Part shown: in pieces, positions 24,455 through 37,800 of the stretch
Layout: the number at the start of each line of letters is the position of its first letter
Position numbering within the stretch: the stretch's first letter is position 1
From: Crotalaria pallida
Taxonomy: Eukaryota > Streptophyta > Magnoliopsida > Fabales > Fabaceae
DNA length: 64,000 nucleotides
Direction: 5' to 3'
Assembly (NCBI GenBank): GCA_037953625.1
Contig: CM075651.1
Location: forward strand, 141,946,501 to 142,010,500
The notes under the pieces: model-generated
The model's input: the letters and a program-made list of their open reading frames with translations, nothing else
What the model was told of the DNA's origin: nothing
Databases searched by the model: none
Program-made: the position numbers and the translations under genes

Positions 24455-25684
24455 TAATATGAATTGGATAAAGTATTTCTTTTATATTTATTATAGAACC
24501 CCTTTTTTTTCTATGGTAGGTGAAATATTTATGACAGTTTTTTTGCTCTCAACTCTTTTGTTATTCCCCATTGCTTTATTAATTTATGACCATTGTTTTA
24601 TGACAATTACACGTGTCTTAAAAAAAATATTTTTACTTTTACACTTCCATGTGAAATAATAGTCTTTTCTTTTTTAGCTATTTATATTAACTATTTTCTC
24701 CATTTGTTTATATTTTTTATAATATAAAGAAGATTTTTATTTCATAAATTACACATGAATACTGACTTTTTCCCCTATACGTTCCTACAATATGTTATGT
24801 TCCGAAATTCTTTGCCAAAGGTGTTATGTTTATTTAATTACAACTTTTTAATGATTTGTTTTTTATTTTAACTATATTAATGTTTTGGAACCTAATGATG
24901 CCCACTTCCAACCTAGATGATACTGTTGACGTATATTTTGAAAATCCACTATCATTTACGTGTTGCTGACTATATATGGGTAAAAGAATATTGTAATTTT
25001 TTATTTTTCTTATAATTAGATTTTTCTTATAAATGCTTTGTTATAACTTTTCCCAGTAATAATATATATATTGTGTATCTTTATTCTTGTTTTCTTTATA
25101 TATTTATATCATTATTATCTATATTGTTGGCATATATCTATTTTCACTCCTTATTCTTTTGCTTCACTATACGTATTAATTTTTTTCCCTTCTATATATA
25201 CATATGCAAAGGATTTTTGTTCCACAATTTTTTTAACTAAAAAATATATATCTGGTGCATTTTTATTTAGTTTGATTATGTTGTTTTCTATGCTTTATTT
25301 CTAATGGTTTGTATTATCCTAATAATATTGTAATTAAAGTGATGCAAGAATGAAAGGTTATTAGAAATTACAAACTGTGATAAAAGTTTGCAAAAAAATT
25401 CGTGTGGAATGTGACCCCTAAATACGTGTGGCCAGGAATAAAAACAAGTGGCATTGTATGTTTATACTGTGCACTTTTGTGTCAACTCATTATGTTTCTA
25501 ATTCCAATCTAAATTTTGGTATGTATTGCCCTTTTAAAGATACAAGCTTTGCCGCTATCTACCTTTTAAGTTGCTTATTTATTTTTTTGAACTTACCCTA
25601 TACACTTTACATTATCACAAATTTATTTTTTATATCTTTTACTCCTTATGTCCTATGTCACTGAGTCGTTTACTCTTTCCATTT

Positions 25685-25721
<37 letters not shown>
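25685..25721. repeat. (TA)n microsatellite
   Basis: An uninterrupted run of about 18 TA units lies about 115 bp upstream of the ATG of RPA copy 2. Confidence 0.95.
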
Positions 25722-25724
<3 letters not shown>

Positions 25725-25836
25725 AGATATCCTTATTTTCCATACATGCAAACACATTTCAAACTTGGTTGTCATATACCCTTTGATTTTTCTTTGAATT
25801 CTCTTTTCCAGACCTTCTTCTTTTTTCTTGCAAAGA

Positions 25837-28800
25837 ATGGATGTGCATTATACACCCATTCGTCACTTGACACCCGCTTTGCAACATGCTGTTATTAGAG
25901 CTAGGGTTGTTATGATTTGGACTGTTCCGTGCATTAGGAATTTCACTCTTGCTTATAATCTTCACACGCTTCTGTCTGATTCCAGGGTTTGTATTATATC
26001 ATCTTCGCATGAACCGTGTTTTGTTTTTTTCTCTACCCTTTTAATGAATACTAAGAATGCATGTCTTGTGTTGTTTGATTTTGCATGCTTTTCCACGGAG
26101 ATGAAATACAGGCCACTGTGTGTGGTCCACATGTCCAATTTTTCGCGCGCTCATTGCATGAAGGTTGTGTGTATGACTTTGCTTATTTTGGCCTTCTACG
26201 CAATCTTGGAAAATTCAGAGCAACCGGTCATGAGTTCAAGATTAAGTATCGTTTTTACTTAACTTTTGAGGAGATCCGCACCACCAACTTCTCTCCGTAT
26301 GTCTTGAAGCCCAACAATGTTGATGTTGTTTTTAATAGCGATGTTGCTACAAGCCCTTTGATGAGTATGTTATTGTGAAGTTCTTTCCATTTGGTTTTTA
26401 TATCTCTTATATGTTGACTTTTTATTATTTTTTGTTAGATTTTTATGGAATTATAACAGCCATTTCGGGGGAGAGCTATTATGTGCATAATCGTGAAAGA
26501 ATTCCTGTGATTGGCTTGGAGTTATGCGATGAATAGTAAGTTCAGTTCCTACATAACTAATTTTTTCTGTTTATTGCAATTTTTTGTTGCCACCTTTGTT
26601 TTTTTTAAAGCCTTATTATTTTGAAATTTCCAGTGGTAGCTTTGACTGGCTTATCCTTGGTGATTTCGTTCATCGATTTTACACCTACATATCTGCTACA
26701 AACAATGCCATTATAACAGTCCTTTTAAAGCGGGGCAAAGCACAAGAATGCAAAGGTTTATTTTAACTTTTGAGAGTTTCCCTTATTTTGTATTTAACTA
26801 AGTTTATATAATTATATTGTTTTTTTAAAATCAAACTTTCCAGGTCGAGTTGTTACTTACACGGTATTCAATGTGTCCAAGCTGTTTTTTAATCCCACCA
26901 TGCCTGAGGTTTATCGATTCCGTCGTCGGTAAATCTCTAACTTTTTGTTTCTTTGATTTGCGCCACCTCGTTTATCACTTAACATTTTTTTTCTACATTC
27001 ACTGTCCAGTATACTTCATTCTGGTTTTGGTCGGTCTGTACCCATGGTCTCATATGCTGGTTCAAAAGTTAGTGTTGAGCATGGGAGATTTCCCCTCTGT
27101 TTACGTCGGCCTATTGAAAACCGTTAATAAGGTTTTTACCTTTTTTGTATATTTTAACATAATACTTGTGATGTCCTAGACGGTGAGGTTCCCCAAGGGT
27201 AAGGGAAGAAGAACTTCAGAGGAGCCTCTGTCTAGGGTTTCTGTGTGATGTTTGGTGGGAGTCCTCAAATGGCTAAGGGAGAAAGCCAAGAAGCAACCCT
27301 AATCACTGGTGTGTGAAGGTGGCAATTAGGGTTAGAGGACGTACCTGAGCCCCATTTAGTACGGAGCTACTTATAGGGGGAGTTGGTTGCCCTAATGGGC
27401 TTGCTTTAGGCCCAAGTAGGGCCAGCCTGTACTGAGCTATTAGTGGATGAGCTGTCCTTGTGGATAAGGTGAGACACGTCATCATGTTCTTGGTATCGGA
27501 ATATCTGGGAGGTGTCGGACTCTGGGAGGTGTCGGACAAGGAAGTCGGACCTTGGTAGGAGCATGAGATCGGCCCGTGTCTGGTGTTTATTCGGCCGTTG
27601 AGCCTAGAGCTCGGCCCAGAGCACAGAGGGGAGAGAGCATGATATCGGCCCGTGTCTGATGTCTGTTCGGCCGTTGAGCCCTTGCTCGGCCAAGCATACA
27701 GAGGGCCTCTTGGAGGGTCCTTAGGTCTTTAGTGGGGGCTAAGGGAGCTCGGCTAGGCCGAGTCCACCACATAAGCCCCCAGCTTGGTCAAGGCTATTTG
27801 AGCCTTGCTCCGAGGTCTTGGTTCAGGTATTTTCCCCAAGTCCACCACATAAGCCCCCCAGCTCGGTCAAGGCCATTTGAGCCTTGTTCCGAGGTTCTAG
27901 GGAGTTCGGACGATGTGCTGCCGATAGCTGGATCCAGCTGTTTCTGACGTCCTTTCACTGTGACGTGGCGGGTTAGACAGCTGTCTTCTCGCCTGCTCTG
28001 AAGTGACGCTTGCTTTTTCCAGATCTGACATACGTCAGAAATCACGTCCTTCGAAGCGTCGCCATCATTGCGACGTTGCTCGAGGTCCATGATTTCAGGT
28101 ACTACGCGTCACGTGTCCCGGTACATGTGGCTGCATGCTGGGTTGGGCCTTTTGGGCCAGGCCCATAGTTCGAAAATGGAGGGAAAACGGTTTCTCTTCT
28201 CCTGCTTTTGACAAAATTGTTCCTCTTTGACTCCCCAAACAGTTACTCTTTCTCTCTTTCGCACGAATTCCTTCCCTTCTCAACCCGATTTTCTTCCTCT
28301 CTGCATTCGAAGCCATTCCTTGCTCTTCATTCGAAACTGCTTCCTGAAACTGTCCTTCCCTTTCAACAGGAGATCAGTTGCGAGCCCTACTCTCTTTCCA
28401 GTTCATCCCTCACGTTTGTATTCTCAAGGTACTTACTTGCTTCATCTTCTTCATTTTTGTTTCTCCTTTCTTCTGTACTAATTTGCATGGGAGGGATTTA
28501 GGACTTTTGGTTTTTATATTTATATGGTCTTGTTCCTATGGAGATGGGTGGTTTTCTCTGGTTACCAGGGTTTTGGGTTTGCGATTTTGGGGTATAAACT
28601 TTGGGGCTGTTAGTGTGTCTGGGTTTGGGGGATTTGGGGGGCTTTTGATTTTGTGTTGGTTTTTCAGAAAACCAAAGAAGTGGATTGGGGAAATATAAGT
28701 AGGGAATGGTTTAGGAAATAGGCAGGGGTAGTTTCCCTGTCATCAAGCAGTAGTGAGGTGGACTCCTCCTCGTCCTGTTCCTTCACGGAGGTATACGAGG

Positions 28801-31800
28801 CGCTCCGTCGCCAAAGGGAATATAGGCGAAAATATGAGAAACGGGTTCTGGAGGTTGATCCCGTTGAGGTCATCCATCCTCGGGAATGGGAGGAGAAGAG
28901 AGAGTGGATATGGCAGTACGCCTGGGCCGAGTTTGTTGACGGTAGGGAGTGTGCCGACTTCGAGATGATGGAGAGAGAGAGGACGTATGAACGGGGGGTA
29001 TCTGTGGTAGAGGGGAGATGCTCGCCCCTCGGAACAACTTCGAGGGGGTTTTCTGGGGGGTTATTTTTTGTAACCCACAAGACTAACGCCGAGCTCCCCT
29101 GTTCTTCCACAGGTACCATGCTGCCAAGAAAGTGTGTAAGCCGACCTGAACTTTATCCTGCACCCTCCGACGCCGATCAATATCAGTGGGTCGACATGGA
29201 GCCGAAGGGAGTGCAGTCCAGTTTAGATTCCGAGGATAAGCTCACCGAAGTGAAGAGAACTGTACTACCCTGTTCGGGAGATGCCGCTGGTACTTCTTAT
29301 GAAGTTCTCCCTTGTTCGGAGAATGACAGAATATGCACCAGAACTGATGACAACTCCTTCTTTTTTTTATGCCGATTTGATCCACAACCTCGGCATGACC
29401 TTGCTGTTCACCGACCTAGAGATGAGGGTTCTGAAAGAGCTCGGACTGGCCCCTTCGCAACTTCATCCCAACACCTGGTCGTTCCTGAGGGCGTTTCAAA
29501 GGTATTGCGGGGCCAAAAGGTTGGTATGCACAGTTCAGCTCTTCCTGTGGATGTACAACCCGTTCGTCAGTAACAAAGACGGGGTTACTGGTCGACTTTG
29601 GGTATCGGCCAAAGCCCGAGCTCGCTGTGGGCTGTTCGGAATGTTTACGGAATCTTGGAAGCATTTTAAGCCCAGATTCTTCAAGTACAAGTTCGTGGGC
29701 ACTGGTCGACCTTGGTTCCGGAACGAGACGGGTTCGAGGTTTCCCTTGGAGTGGACCCCGGAGTTCTTCGATCGCCACCTCGGCACGCCACAAAGGTGGT
29801 AGGGCGTGACTCTTGATGCCGACGAGGCCGTCACAGTCCACCATTTCCAAACTGAATATCAGGCTCAGAAATTCCAACTTGATGTTGGAGTTTTCATGAA
29901 GTGTTCTGACAACGAAATCTTAGCCAAAATTGGTAGTTAACCTTGCTCTTATACTCTTGTAATTTTCTTTCAATTCTCTTACTGATTTTTCTTTATCTTT
30001 TTGTTTGCAGAGGAATATTGGTCAGCCATGTCGTCTAAGGCACTGAAGGCTGCGTTGGGGGCCCGCAAAAGAAAGAGGCCGGAGAGTACTTCCAATGAGG
30101 CCGCGACCGCTGATACAACGTCGACCAACTCCGCTCCTCCACATCCTACTCCACCTGCGGTGACCATTGCCCCACCTCCTCCTCAATCTCCGACTCCAAG
30201 TATCGAGCTCGTCAATACTGCCGGTACCCCCAGGCCGGCGACCCCCACTACTAGAGCCTCGTTCAAAGAGGCTCTTGTAAAGATGTCGGGAGCCGAGTGG
30301 AAGAAGATGGCCGAAGGGTTGGCCTATCACTTGAAGAGATCAACAAACATTTTCAATGTGTTGGCCGAAGTTGCTGATGACGTTGTGGAAGGCGTGTCGC
30401 CTGCCAAGAAGAGGGCCCGATCTGATATGGTAGCTGAGGTGGCTGAGCTGAGGAATAGTAAAAACACTGCCGAGCAAAAGTTGGCCGAGTTAGAAGAGAA
30501 GCATCGTCAGCAGATGGAGGAGCTTCGGAAAAGTCATGAGGAGGCTCTGGCACAAGCGAAGGCAGATGCTAAGGAAGCTGGTCGGCAGGAAGGCCTGGCC
30601 GAGGTGGAGAAGGTGAGGAGATTGCTGAAGAGAAGAGCCGTTCAAGCTCTTAAACACAAGGTAGCCGCATCTGAGTCGGACTTTAATCTTGAGAGGACGG
30701 CGAGTAAAATTTTTACCAGTGCGGTAGAGCAAATTCTTCACATGAACCAAGGGCTCCGAATTCGGTATGTCGGCGCCTCTGCTGGGTTCGGGGTGGAGGA
30801 TGGGAAGATGGTCGATTATGACAAGGATGGGATCGAGGTTGACCTCGACCAGCCTGAGGAGAATCTGCCCGACCCTTTGGTGGAGAAACCGGATGAGGAG
30901 TTCAACCCAAGCTCGGTTGTCCTTTCCGATGTTGAAGATGAAGCAGCATAAGTCCCTTATGCTGGGCAGCTTGCGATTTGTCTATGTTTTTCGTAACATG
31001 TTTGACAATGTTGGATTGTATTTTGCTTTGCTTATTGTGTACAACATTTTATTTTTATGCAAGTTCTTTCTAGTTTTAACTTGTTGCATGTTGTTATATT
31101 TATGCAAGTTTTTATTCTAACTTGTTGCATACGTACTATGTCCGAGGTCGGAGTTATGCAAGCCTTTTCTTTAACTTGTTGCACGAACGCGAGTTTTACT
31201 TTACCAACTCGTTGCATGTTTATTCGTTCGACCTCGGATCCGAACTGCGATCAGTTAGGTGGTCACCAAGAAAGCTTTAAAAAGAATGCAAATGTTTGAG
31301 ACTTGTTGCATTTTAGATAACCTAAGCACAACTGTTTTTGAAAATACAAGTACTATTTTCACTTGTTGTATTCGGGATTGATTATAGCTAAAAATGTCAT
31401 GCCAGGAGCGTTTGATCGTATCAATAATGAGACCAAGCTCGGCCGACTCAGTAAGTGCAGTAATCTTATAAGTTTTCCTCAAAAAAGAGGTACTGTATAT
31501 AAGTGCATACGGTAGGGATCTCGGATCTACCCGCCTTAGCCGAGATGGGTGTCCTCGTCCCCGATGTAAAAGAGAATGCTGAGTGAAGCTATGTGGAAAT
31601 ATTTCACAACAATCTGTTCTTTATCGGGTGTCCCTTGTACACTGTGCATATGAGCCGATCTCCTTTACAAGATGTTGGCTGTGCATAGCGCCATGCAACA
31701 TTTAGGTGGCTAATGCTAAATGAGAAGCTAGTACGTACGTATATAAAACTGTAGCACTTGAGTAATGGGAAAGTTTGTACTTTTTCATTAATTATAAACA

Positions 31801-34800
31801 TGAGTACATTGCCTATGAATTGAAAAAGTGGGTATATCCCAAAGTGGAAAATAAGAGCATGACTAGGGGAAGTAAGTGTAAAATGTTAACAGAAATGAAG
31901 ATAGAACTTAAACTTTTAGCTGGGGTCGCTGATAACATCTGAGGTAAACCTAGCTGAAGTAGGTTCTCAGTTTTGCAATGTTCCAAGAATTTTTGAGCTC
32001 GGCTCCTTCAAGAGTCTCTAGCCTGTATGCCCCAGAGTGTGTTTTTGAAACGACTCTGTAGGGGCCTTCCTAATTTTGAGCAAATTTCCCATCTCTTCGG
32101 TTTTTAAGACCGATGTCAGCTCTCCTGAGAACGAGATCTCCGACCTCAAAAAATCTGGGTTGTACCGTTTTGTTATACTGCTTGGCTTGCCTTTCCTTTG
32201 ATTTCTTTTCCCGAGCAGAGGCTGCGTCCCGGATCTCTTCGGCCAGTATCAAGTTTTCTTTGATCAAATTTCCATTTTCTTCCTCGGGTCTGTCCCTCAT
32301 TCGGAAGGTATGAATCCTTTGTTCGATGGGGATGACCGCGTCACAACCATAGGTGAGTCTGAAGGGGGTCTCTCCGGTTGAGGTCTGAACCGTGGTCCTG
32401 ATTGACTAGAGGAATTCGGGTAGTAGATCGGCCCATGCCCCTTTGGCCTGCGTAATTCTCTTCTTGAGGCCGTCAACGATAGCTCGGTTGGCGGCCTCGG
32501 CTTGGCCATTAGTCTGGGGGTGCTCTACCGAAGAAAACCGATGAGAGACCCCGAGATTCTCAGCCAATATCTGGAAGTTGTTGGCAGCGAACTGGCTACC
32601 ATTGTCGGTGATTAATGTGAGTGGAAGGCCAAAGCGGGAGATGACTTGTTTCATAAAAAATTTCTGGATCCTTGCCGAAGTGATGGTTGCTAGTGGCTCA
32701 GCCTCAATCCATTTGGTGAAGTAGTCTATTGCTACCACGATGAATTTTAGCTGGCCTGGAGCCGTTGGGAACTGTCCCACAATGTCCATTCCCCACATGC
32801 TGAACGGCCAGGGGGAAGCTAGAGATTGGAGCTCCTCGGAGGGTTTCTGATAAACATCGCTGAAGAATTGGCATTGAGGACATCGTCGAACATGGTCAAT
32901 GAAATCTGTAACTAAGGTCGGCCAGAAATATCCAGCCCTTAGTATCTTCTTTGCCAAGGATTTACCTCCGACGTGGTGGCTCCCCATTCCTCCGTGAACC
33001 TCGTTCAAGGTCTCTTGAGCTTCCTCGGAGGCAAGACATCGGAGGAGTGGGGAAGACATTCCTCTTCTATAAAGGATTTCATCCATAATGACATACTCAG
33101 CCGCCTTTCTCTTAAGTTTCTTTGCTTCCTTTTGATCGGCAGGGAGTATTCCATGTTCGAGGTATGCCTTTATCGGATGCATCCAGTTCGGCAGTACTGA
33201 AATGGTCATTACTACACTTGGGGTCGAGATTTGTTCTTGAATGAGGCTTTTATTGTTCCCTCCGCCTTTCGTGCTTGCCAACTTGGAAAGCACATCGGCT
33301 CGGGAGTTTGAACTGCGGGGGATATGGGTGATGGAAAATTTTGCAAAATCAAGAGCCAGGGATTTAACTTTATCAAGGTATTTCTGCAGGATGGGTTCTT
33401 TTGTTTGGTAGTCTCCAACGACTTGGGAAACCACCAACTGGGAGTCGCTCATAATTTGGACTTCAGTTGCACCGAGCTCCTTAGCCATGCGGAGGCCGGC
33501 AATGACTGCTTCGTACTCGGCCTGATTGTTCGAGGTTAAAAACTCGAAATTCAGGGAGTATTCGATGCTGAGTCCTTCCGCATTTTCCAAAATAACACCA
33601 GCTCCTGCACCCTTTTGATTGCTCGAACCATCAACATATATCACCCAAGTATTCGAGCTAGAGCTTTGGTGGGGCTCTGTGAACTCGGACACAAAATCTG
33701 CCAATACTTGTGACTTGATTGCCTTCCTCGGTTCGTAGGAGATGTCGAACTCGGACAGTTCGATTTCCCAGGCCATCATTCTCCCGGCGAGGTCGGGCTT
33801 TTGCAGAACTTGTTTAATGGGCTGGGCGGTCCTTACGACAATAGGGTGGCTTTGGAAATATTGTCGTAGCCATCGTGCAGCCAGGATCAGACAAAATGCG
33901 AATTTCTCAATCTTGGAATACCGAAGCTCGGGACCTTGCAGAGCTCGGCTTATGAAATAAACGGGGAACTCAATTCAGCCCTCGTCTCGGACCAACACCG
34001 AGCTGAGGGCGGAATCTCCTACGGAAAGATTAATGAAAAGATTCTCCCCCTCCCGAAGACTGGAGAGAACTGGAGGGGAAGAGAGATATTCCTTAAGTGC
34101 AAGGAAAGAGGCTTCACAGTTCTGATCCCAGTTAAAAGTTGTACCTTTTTTCAAAAGTTGGTACCAAGGTAAGGCCTTCTTAGCAGCTTGAGGAAGGAAT
34201 CTAGACAGTGTCGCCATCCTGCCAATTAATTGTTGCACCCCTCTGAGATCGGCAGGGCTCTTCATTTCTAATATAGCTCGGCATTTGTCGGGGTTTGCTT
34301 CAATTCCCCTCTCGGATAGCATGAATCCGAAGAAGGCACCAGCGGGGACCCCGATGGTACACTTCTCCGGATTCAACCTCATCCTATGTGCTCTTACCCT
34401 CTCAAGAACCATGGTCAGATCTCGGACATGGTCTTCCTTTTTCTTGCTCTTTGTAATCATGTCATCGATATAGACCTCCATGGTGGTACCAATGATCCCA
34501 TCAAAAACTTTGTTCATCATCCTTTGATAGGTTGCTCCAGCATTCTTTAGGCCGAAAGGTATGACAGTATAGCAGTAAGTTGCCTTTCCGGTCGTGAATG
34601 TGGTCTTGTCTTGATCAGGGGGATACATGGGGATCTGATTGTATCCCGAATATGCATCAGTGAACGACAACAACTGGTAGCCTGCCGAACTATCGACGAG
34701 CTGGTCAATAATCGGCAGCGGATACTGGTCCTTTGGGCAGGCTTTGTTGAGGTCGGTGTAATCCACACACATCCTCCAACTGCCGTTTGCCTTTTTAACC

Positions 34801-37800
34801 AAAACAGTGTTTGCAACCCATTCGGCGTATGGCACTTCTTTTATGAATCCGGCTTCGAGCAACTCGGACACCTTTTCCTGGATGACTTTTGCTTTCTCGA
34901 TCCCAACCCGTCTCATCTTCTGTGCTACCGGCCTTGCCTTCGGATCCACACTGAGCTTGTGACAGATGAAGTTTGGGTCGATCCCCGGCATATCGGTCGA
35001 GATCCAAGCAAACAAATCCAAATTAGCTCGTAACAGTTCGATGATCTCACCCTGGATCTCCTTAGGGAGGTCGGCACCCACTTTGACAGTTCTGTCGGGG
35101 TTAGAGGGGTCAATTTGAACTGCCGACCACTCTCCTTGAGGAGAAGGCCTAAGGTCATCCTGCTCGGCCCGAACATCCAGTTTCGCCAATAAGATCTTCC
35201 CTTTGGCCAATGTTGGACCAGTGAGCTCCTCTTGCTTCTTTTTAATTTCCCGTAGACTCGCGTTGTAGCAGAGTCGGGCTCTCACCTGGTCGGCTTTGAC
35301 TGTGATGATCTTGTCATCGGAACCGACGAATTTCATTGCTAAGTGAACTGTTGAGACCACTGCTCCAAAAGCCTGCAAGCAGGTTCGTCCCAGTATCACG
35401 TTGTAGGGGGATTCGGAATCAATGACTAAAAACTTGATGATCTCCGTTCGGGCCGAAGGCTGCTTGCCTAAGGTCACCGGGAGATGGATGGCTCCTAGGG
35501 GGCGAATTGCCTCGCCCGTGAAGCTGATAAGATTGCCTTCAAATTCCACGAGGTCGGCAGACCTCAGCTTCAGCTCTTTAAAAGTGTGAAGAAAAAGAAT
35601 ATCGGCCGAGCTTCCCTGATCGATGAAGACTCGGGCGACTTCGAAGTTGCCGATCATCGCCGCGATCACCATTGGATCATTGTGATCTGGGATTATGCCT
35701 ACCATATCCTGGTCGGAAAAGCAGATGGGGATGTTCCGAGGTGGTTTCTTACAGATAGGCTTGTGGCGAACCGCTAATACTTGATTGACGTACTTTTTCC
35801 TTTCCGACCTCTTCTCGCCGCCACCGGCAAAACCCCCCGAGATAGTTTCCACTCGGAGATTTTCCGGTGACTTAACCAAATCTTGTACAACAAAATTTTC
35901 TGTTTGTTGTTGGAATTCATTAGGGGCTGGAGCTTGAACAACAGCTCGTTCAGCAAAACGCCGCACGGGAAACCGTTGAAGGTTTGCACTGACTTGGCTT
36001 TGGTGTTCTATGGTCTTCGTTTGGTGTCTCATCATGGCCAAAACCTCTGTTGCGCGAGGACGTAAAGACGGTGGAGGTGGTGGTGGGGGAGGAGGTGGAG
36101 GTGGTGGAGACCTTGCTGTCATGTTGGCCCCAAGGTGCAATCGCAAGTCCTCAGTTGACGGGACCCTCCCTGGGCGCCCCCTCCTCCTCCTCTGAACTGG
36201 TTGTGTCTCAGACATGGTAGAATTTCTGGGAATGAAGTTTATCTTTCCCCACAGACGGCGCCAATGTGATGTCCTAGACGGTGAGGTTCCCCAAGGGTAA
36301 GGGAAGAAGACCTTCAGAGGAGCCTCTGTTTAGGGTTTCTGTGTGATGTTTGGTGGGAGTCCTCAAATGGCTAAGGGAGAAAGCCAAGAAGCAACCCTAA
36401 TCACTGGTGTGTGAAGGTGGCAATTAGGGTTAGAGGACGTACCTGAGCCCCATGTAGTACGGAGCTACTTATAGGGGGAGCTGGTTGCCCTAATGGGCTT
36501 GCTTTAGGCCCAAGTAGGGCCAGCCTGTACTGAGCTATGAGTGGATGAGTTGTTCTTGTGGATAAGGTGAGACACGTCATCCTGTCCTTGGTATCGGAAG
36601 ATCTGGGAGGTGTCGGACTCTGGGAGGTGTCGGACAAGGAAGTCGGACCTTGGTAGGAGCATGAGATCGGCCCGTGTCTGGTGTCTGTTCGGCCGTTGAG
36701 CCTTGAGCTCGGCCCAGAGCACAGAGGGGAGAGAGCATGATATCGACCCGTGTCTGATGTCTGTTCGGCCGTTGAGCCCTGAGCTCGACCAAGCATACAG
36801 AGGGCCTCCTGGAGGGTCCTTAGGTCTTTAGTGGGGGCTAAGGGAGCTCGGCTAGGCCGAGTCCACCACAATACTGGTTTTGAACATAATTTTCCCCTTT
36901 GATCGATGTACTTTTTTCCCTTTTGCATATCACGGTTAGTTGTCATTAACTTTTGTTTTCGTTTACCATGTTCCATGATAGCCTGGTTATTACATGTTGA
37001 CTTGCTATATTGCTGATATCTGTCAAACAACAAAGTGGTATTACTATGAGTGTCCATGCAAAGCCATTCTGCGTGATCCATCCATAACTATGTGTCGTAT
37101 TTGTGGGTCTGCTGTTTCTAAACCTGTGCAAAGGTTTATATCCAATTTATTATTTATTTTCTTGCATTGTACCCTTTTTTTTGTTGTTTTTTATTTTCAA
37201 TGACCAGCTTATTTTACCTCGTCTACCCAGGTTTAGAATTCCTATAGTTGTTGCCGATTCCACTGCATCGATGACGCTGTTCTTGTTGGATCGTGATGCA
37301 AGGGTTATGCTGAAACAATCATGCTCCGATATTTTTCCTTCTCCATTGCCTGTATAATAATTTTGCATTAATCTCTCATAATTTTGTACTTGGTTTTTTT
37401 TACATTGTTAGAAACAAATTTTCAAAGCGTACTGACCTAAGGAAAAAAAATTCCCAGGCTGTTGAACCTAAAGTTTATCGGGACTTTATGTCAAAATTGG
37501 CTGGTTCCCAGCATAGATTCAAAGTCGAGGTTTCAAATGTTTCTAACGTTTGCAAGCAGACTCAGTATTTCATAATTCGAGTTGCTGATCATTTTGACCA
37601 GAGTGGTGTAAACCATTTGGTCTTGGATCCTAACTGTGTACGTTGTACAATTACTTACTCTCTTTTGCATATTAATATTAATTGCTTGACTTTTATTTTT
37701 TGAATCTTTTTATCCTAAATTTAATATTTGTATTTTTTAGGTAATTTTACTCCTCCCTTCCCTCTTACGCGTGGCTCTAACAGTGAATTACCAATAACAT

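Larger units (their letters stand above)
20197..25836. other. Long AT-rich non-coding stretch between Rep-helicase and RPA copy 2
   Basis: About 5.6 kb of very AT-rich DNA with only short, low-complexity ORFs, none of which resembles a protein. It contains at least three Stowaway-like MITEs (20660-21007, 23473-23745, 24217-24454) and a (TA)n run. I could not find a convincing Helitron 3' terminus (hairpin plus CTRR) in it. Confidence 0.6.
27167..36870 (-). mobile_element. Ty3/gypsy LTR retrotransposon, Tat-lineage type, gag-deleted
   Basis: LTRs at 27167-27771 and 36265-36870 start TGTGATG and end CCACCACA, flanked by the 5-bp duplication ATACT (27162-27166 and 36871-36875). The pol genes read on the minus strand, so the 5' LTR is the right one. 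A primer-binding site TTGGCGCCGTCTGTGGGGA is adjacent to it. Pol order is protease, reverse transcriptase, RNase H, integrase. An opposite-strand ORF lies between pol and the 3' LTR, as in the Tat/Grande/RIRE2 group. The gag core is missing and pol has stop codons, so movement would need help from another element. The LTRs are almost identical, so insertion is recent and younger than the RPA gene it occupies. Confidence 0.95.

Noticed and set aside
20197..25836. Search for a Helitron 3' terminus after the Rep-helicase
   Set aside because: I found no GC-rich hairpin followed by CTRR at the proper spacing on the plus strand, so no boundary is claimed.
30022..30330. Minus-strand open frames opposite the antisense ORF of the gypsy element
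   Set aside because: They are shadows in a GC-rich coding stretch with no similarity to gag or pol.
36010..36195. Plus-strand frame with a long glycine run
   Set aside because: It is the complement of the polyproline stretch in the gag remnant.
36401..37081. 226-codon minus-strand open frame over the right LTR and beyond
   Set aside because: It mostly reads LTR sequence on the reverse strand and runs into the RPA exon region; it has no family resemblance and is repeated in the left LTR.
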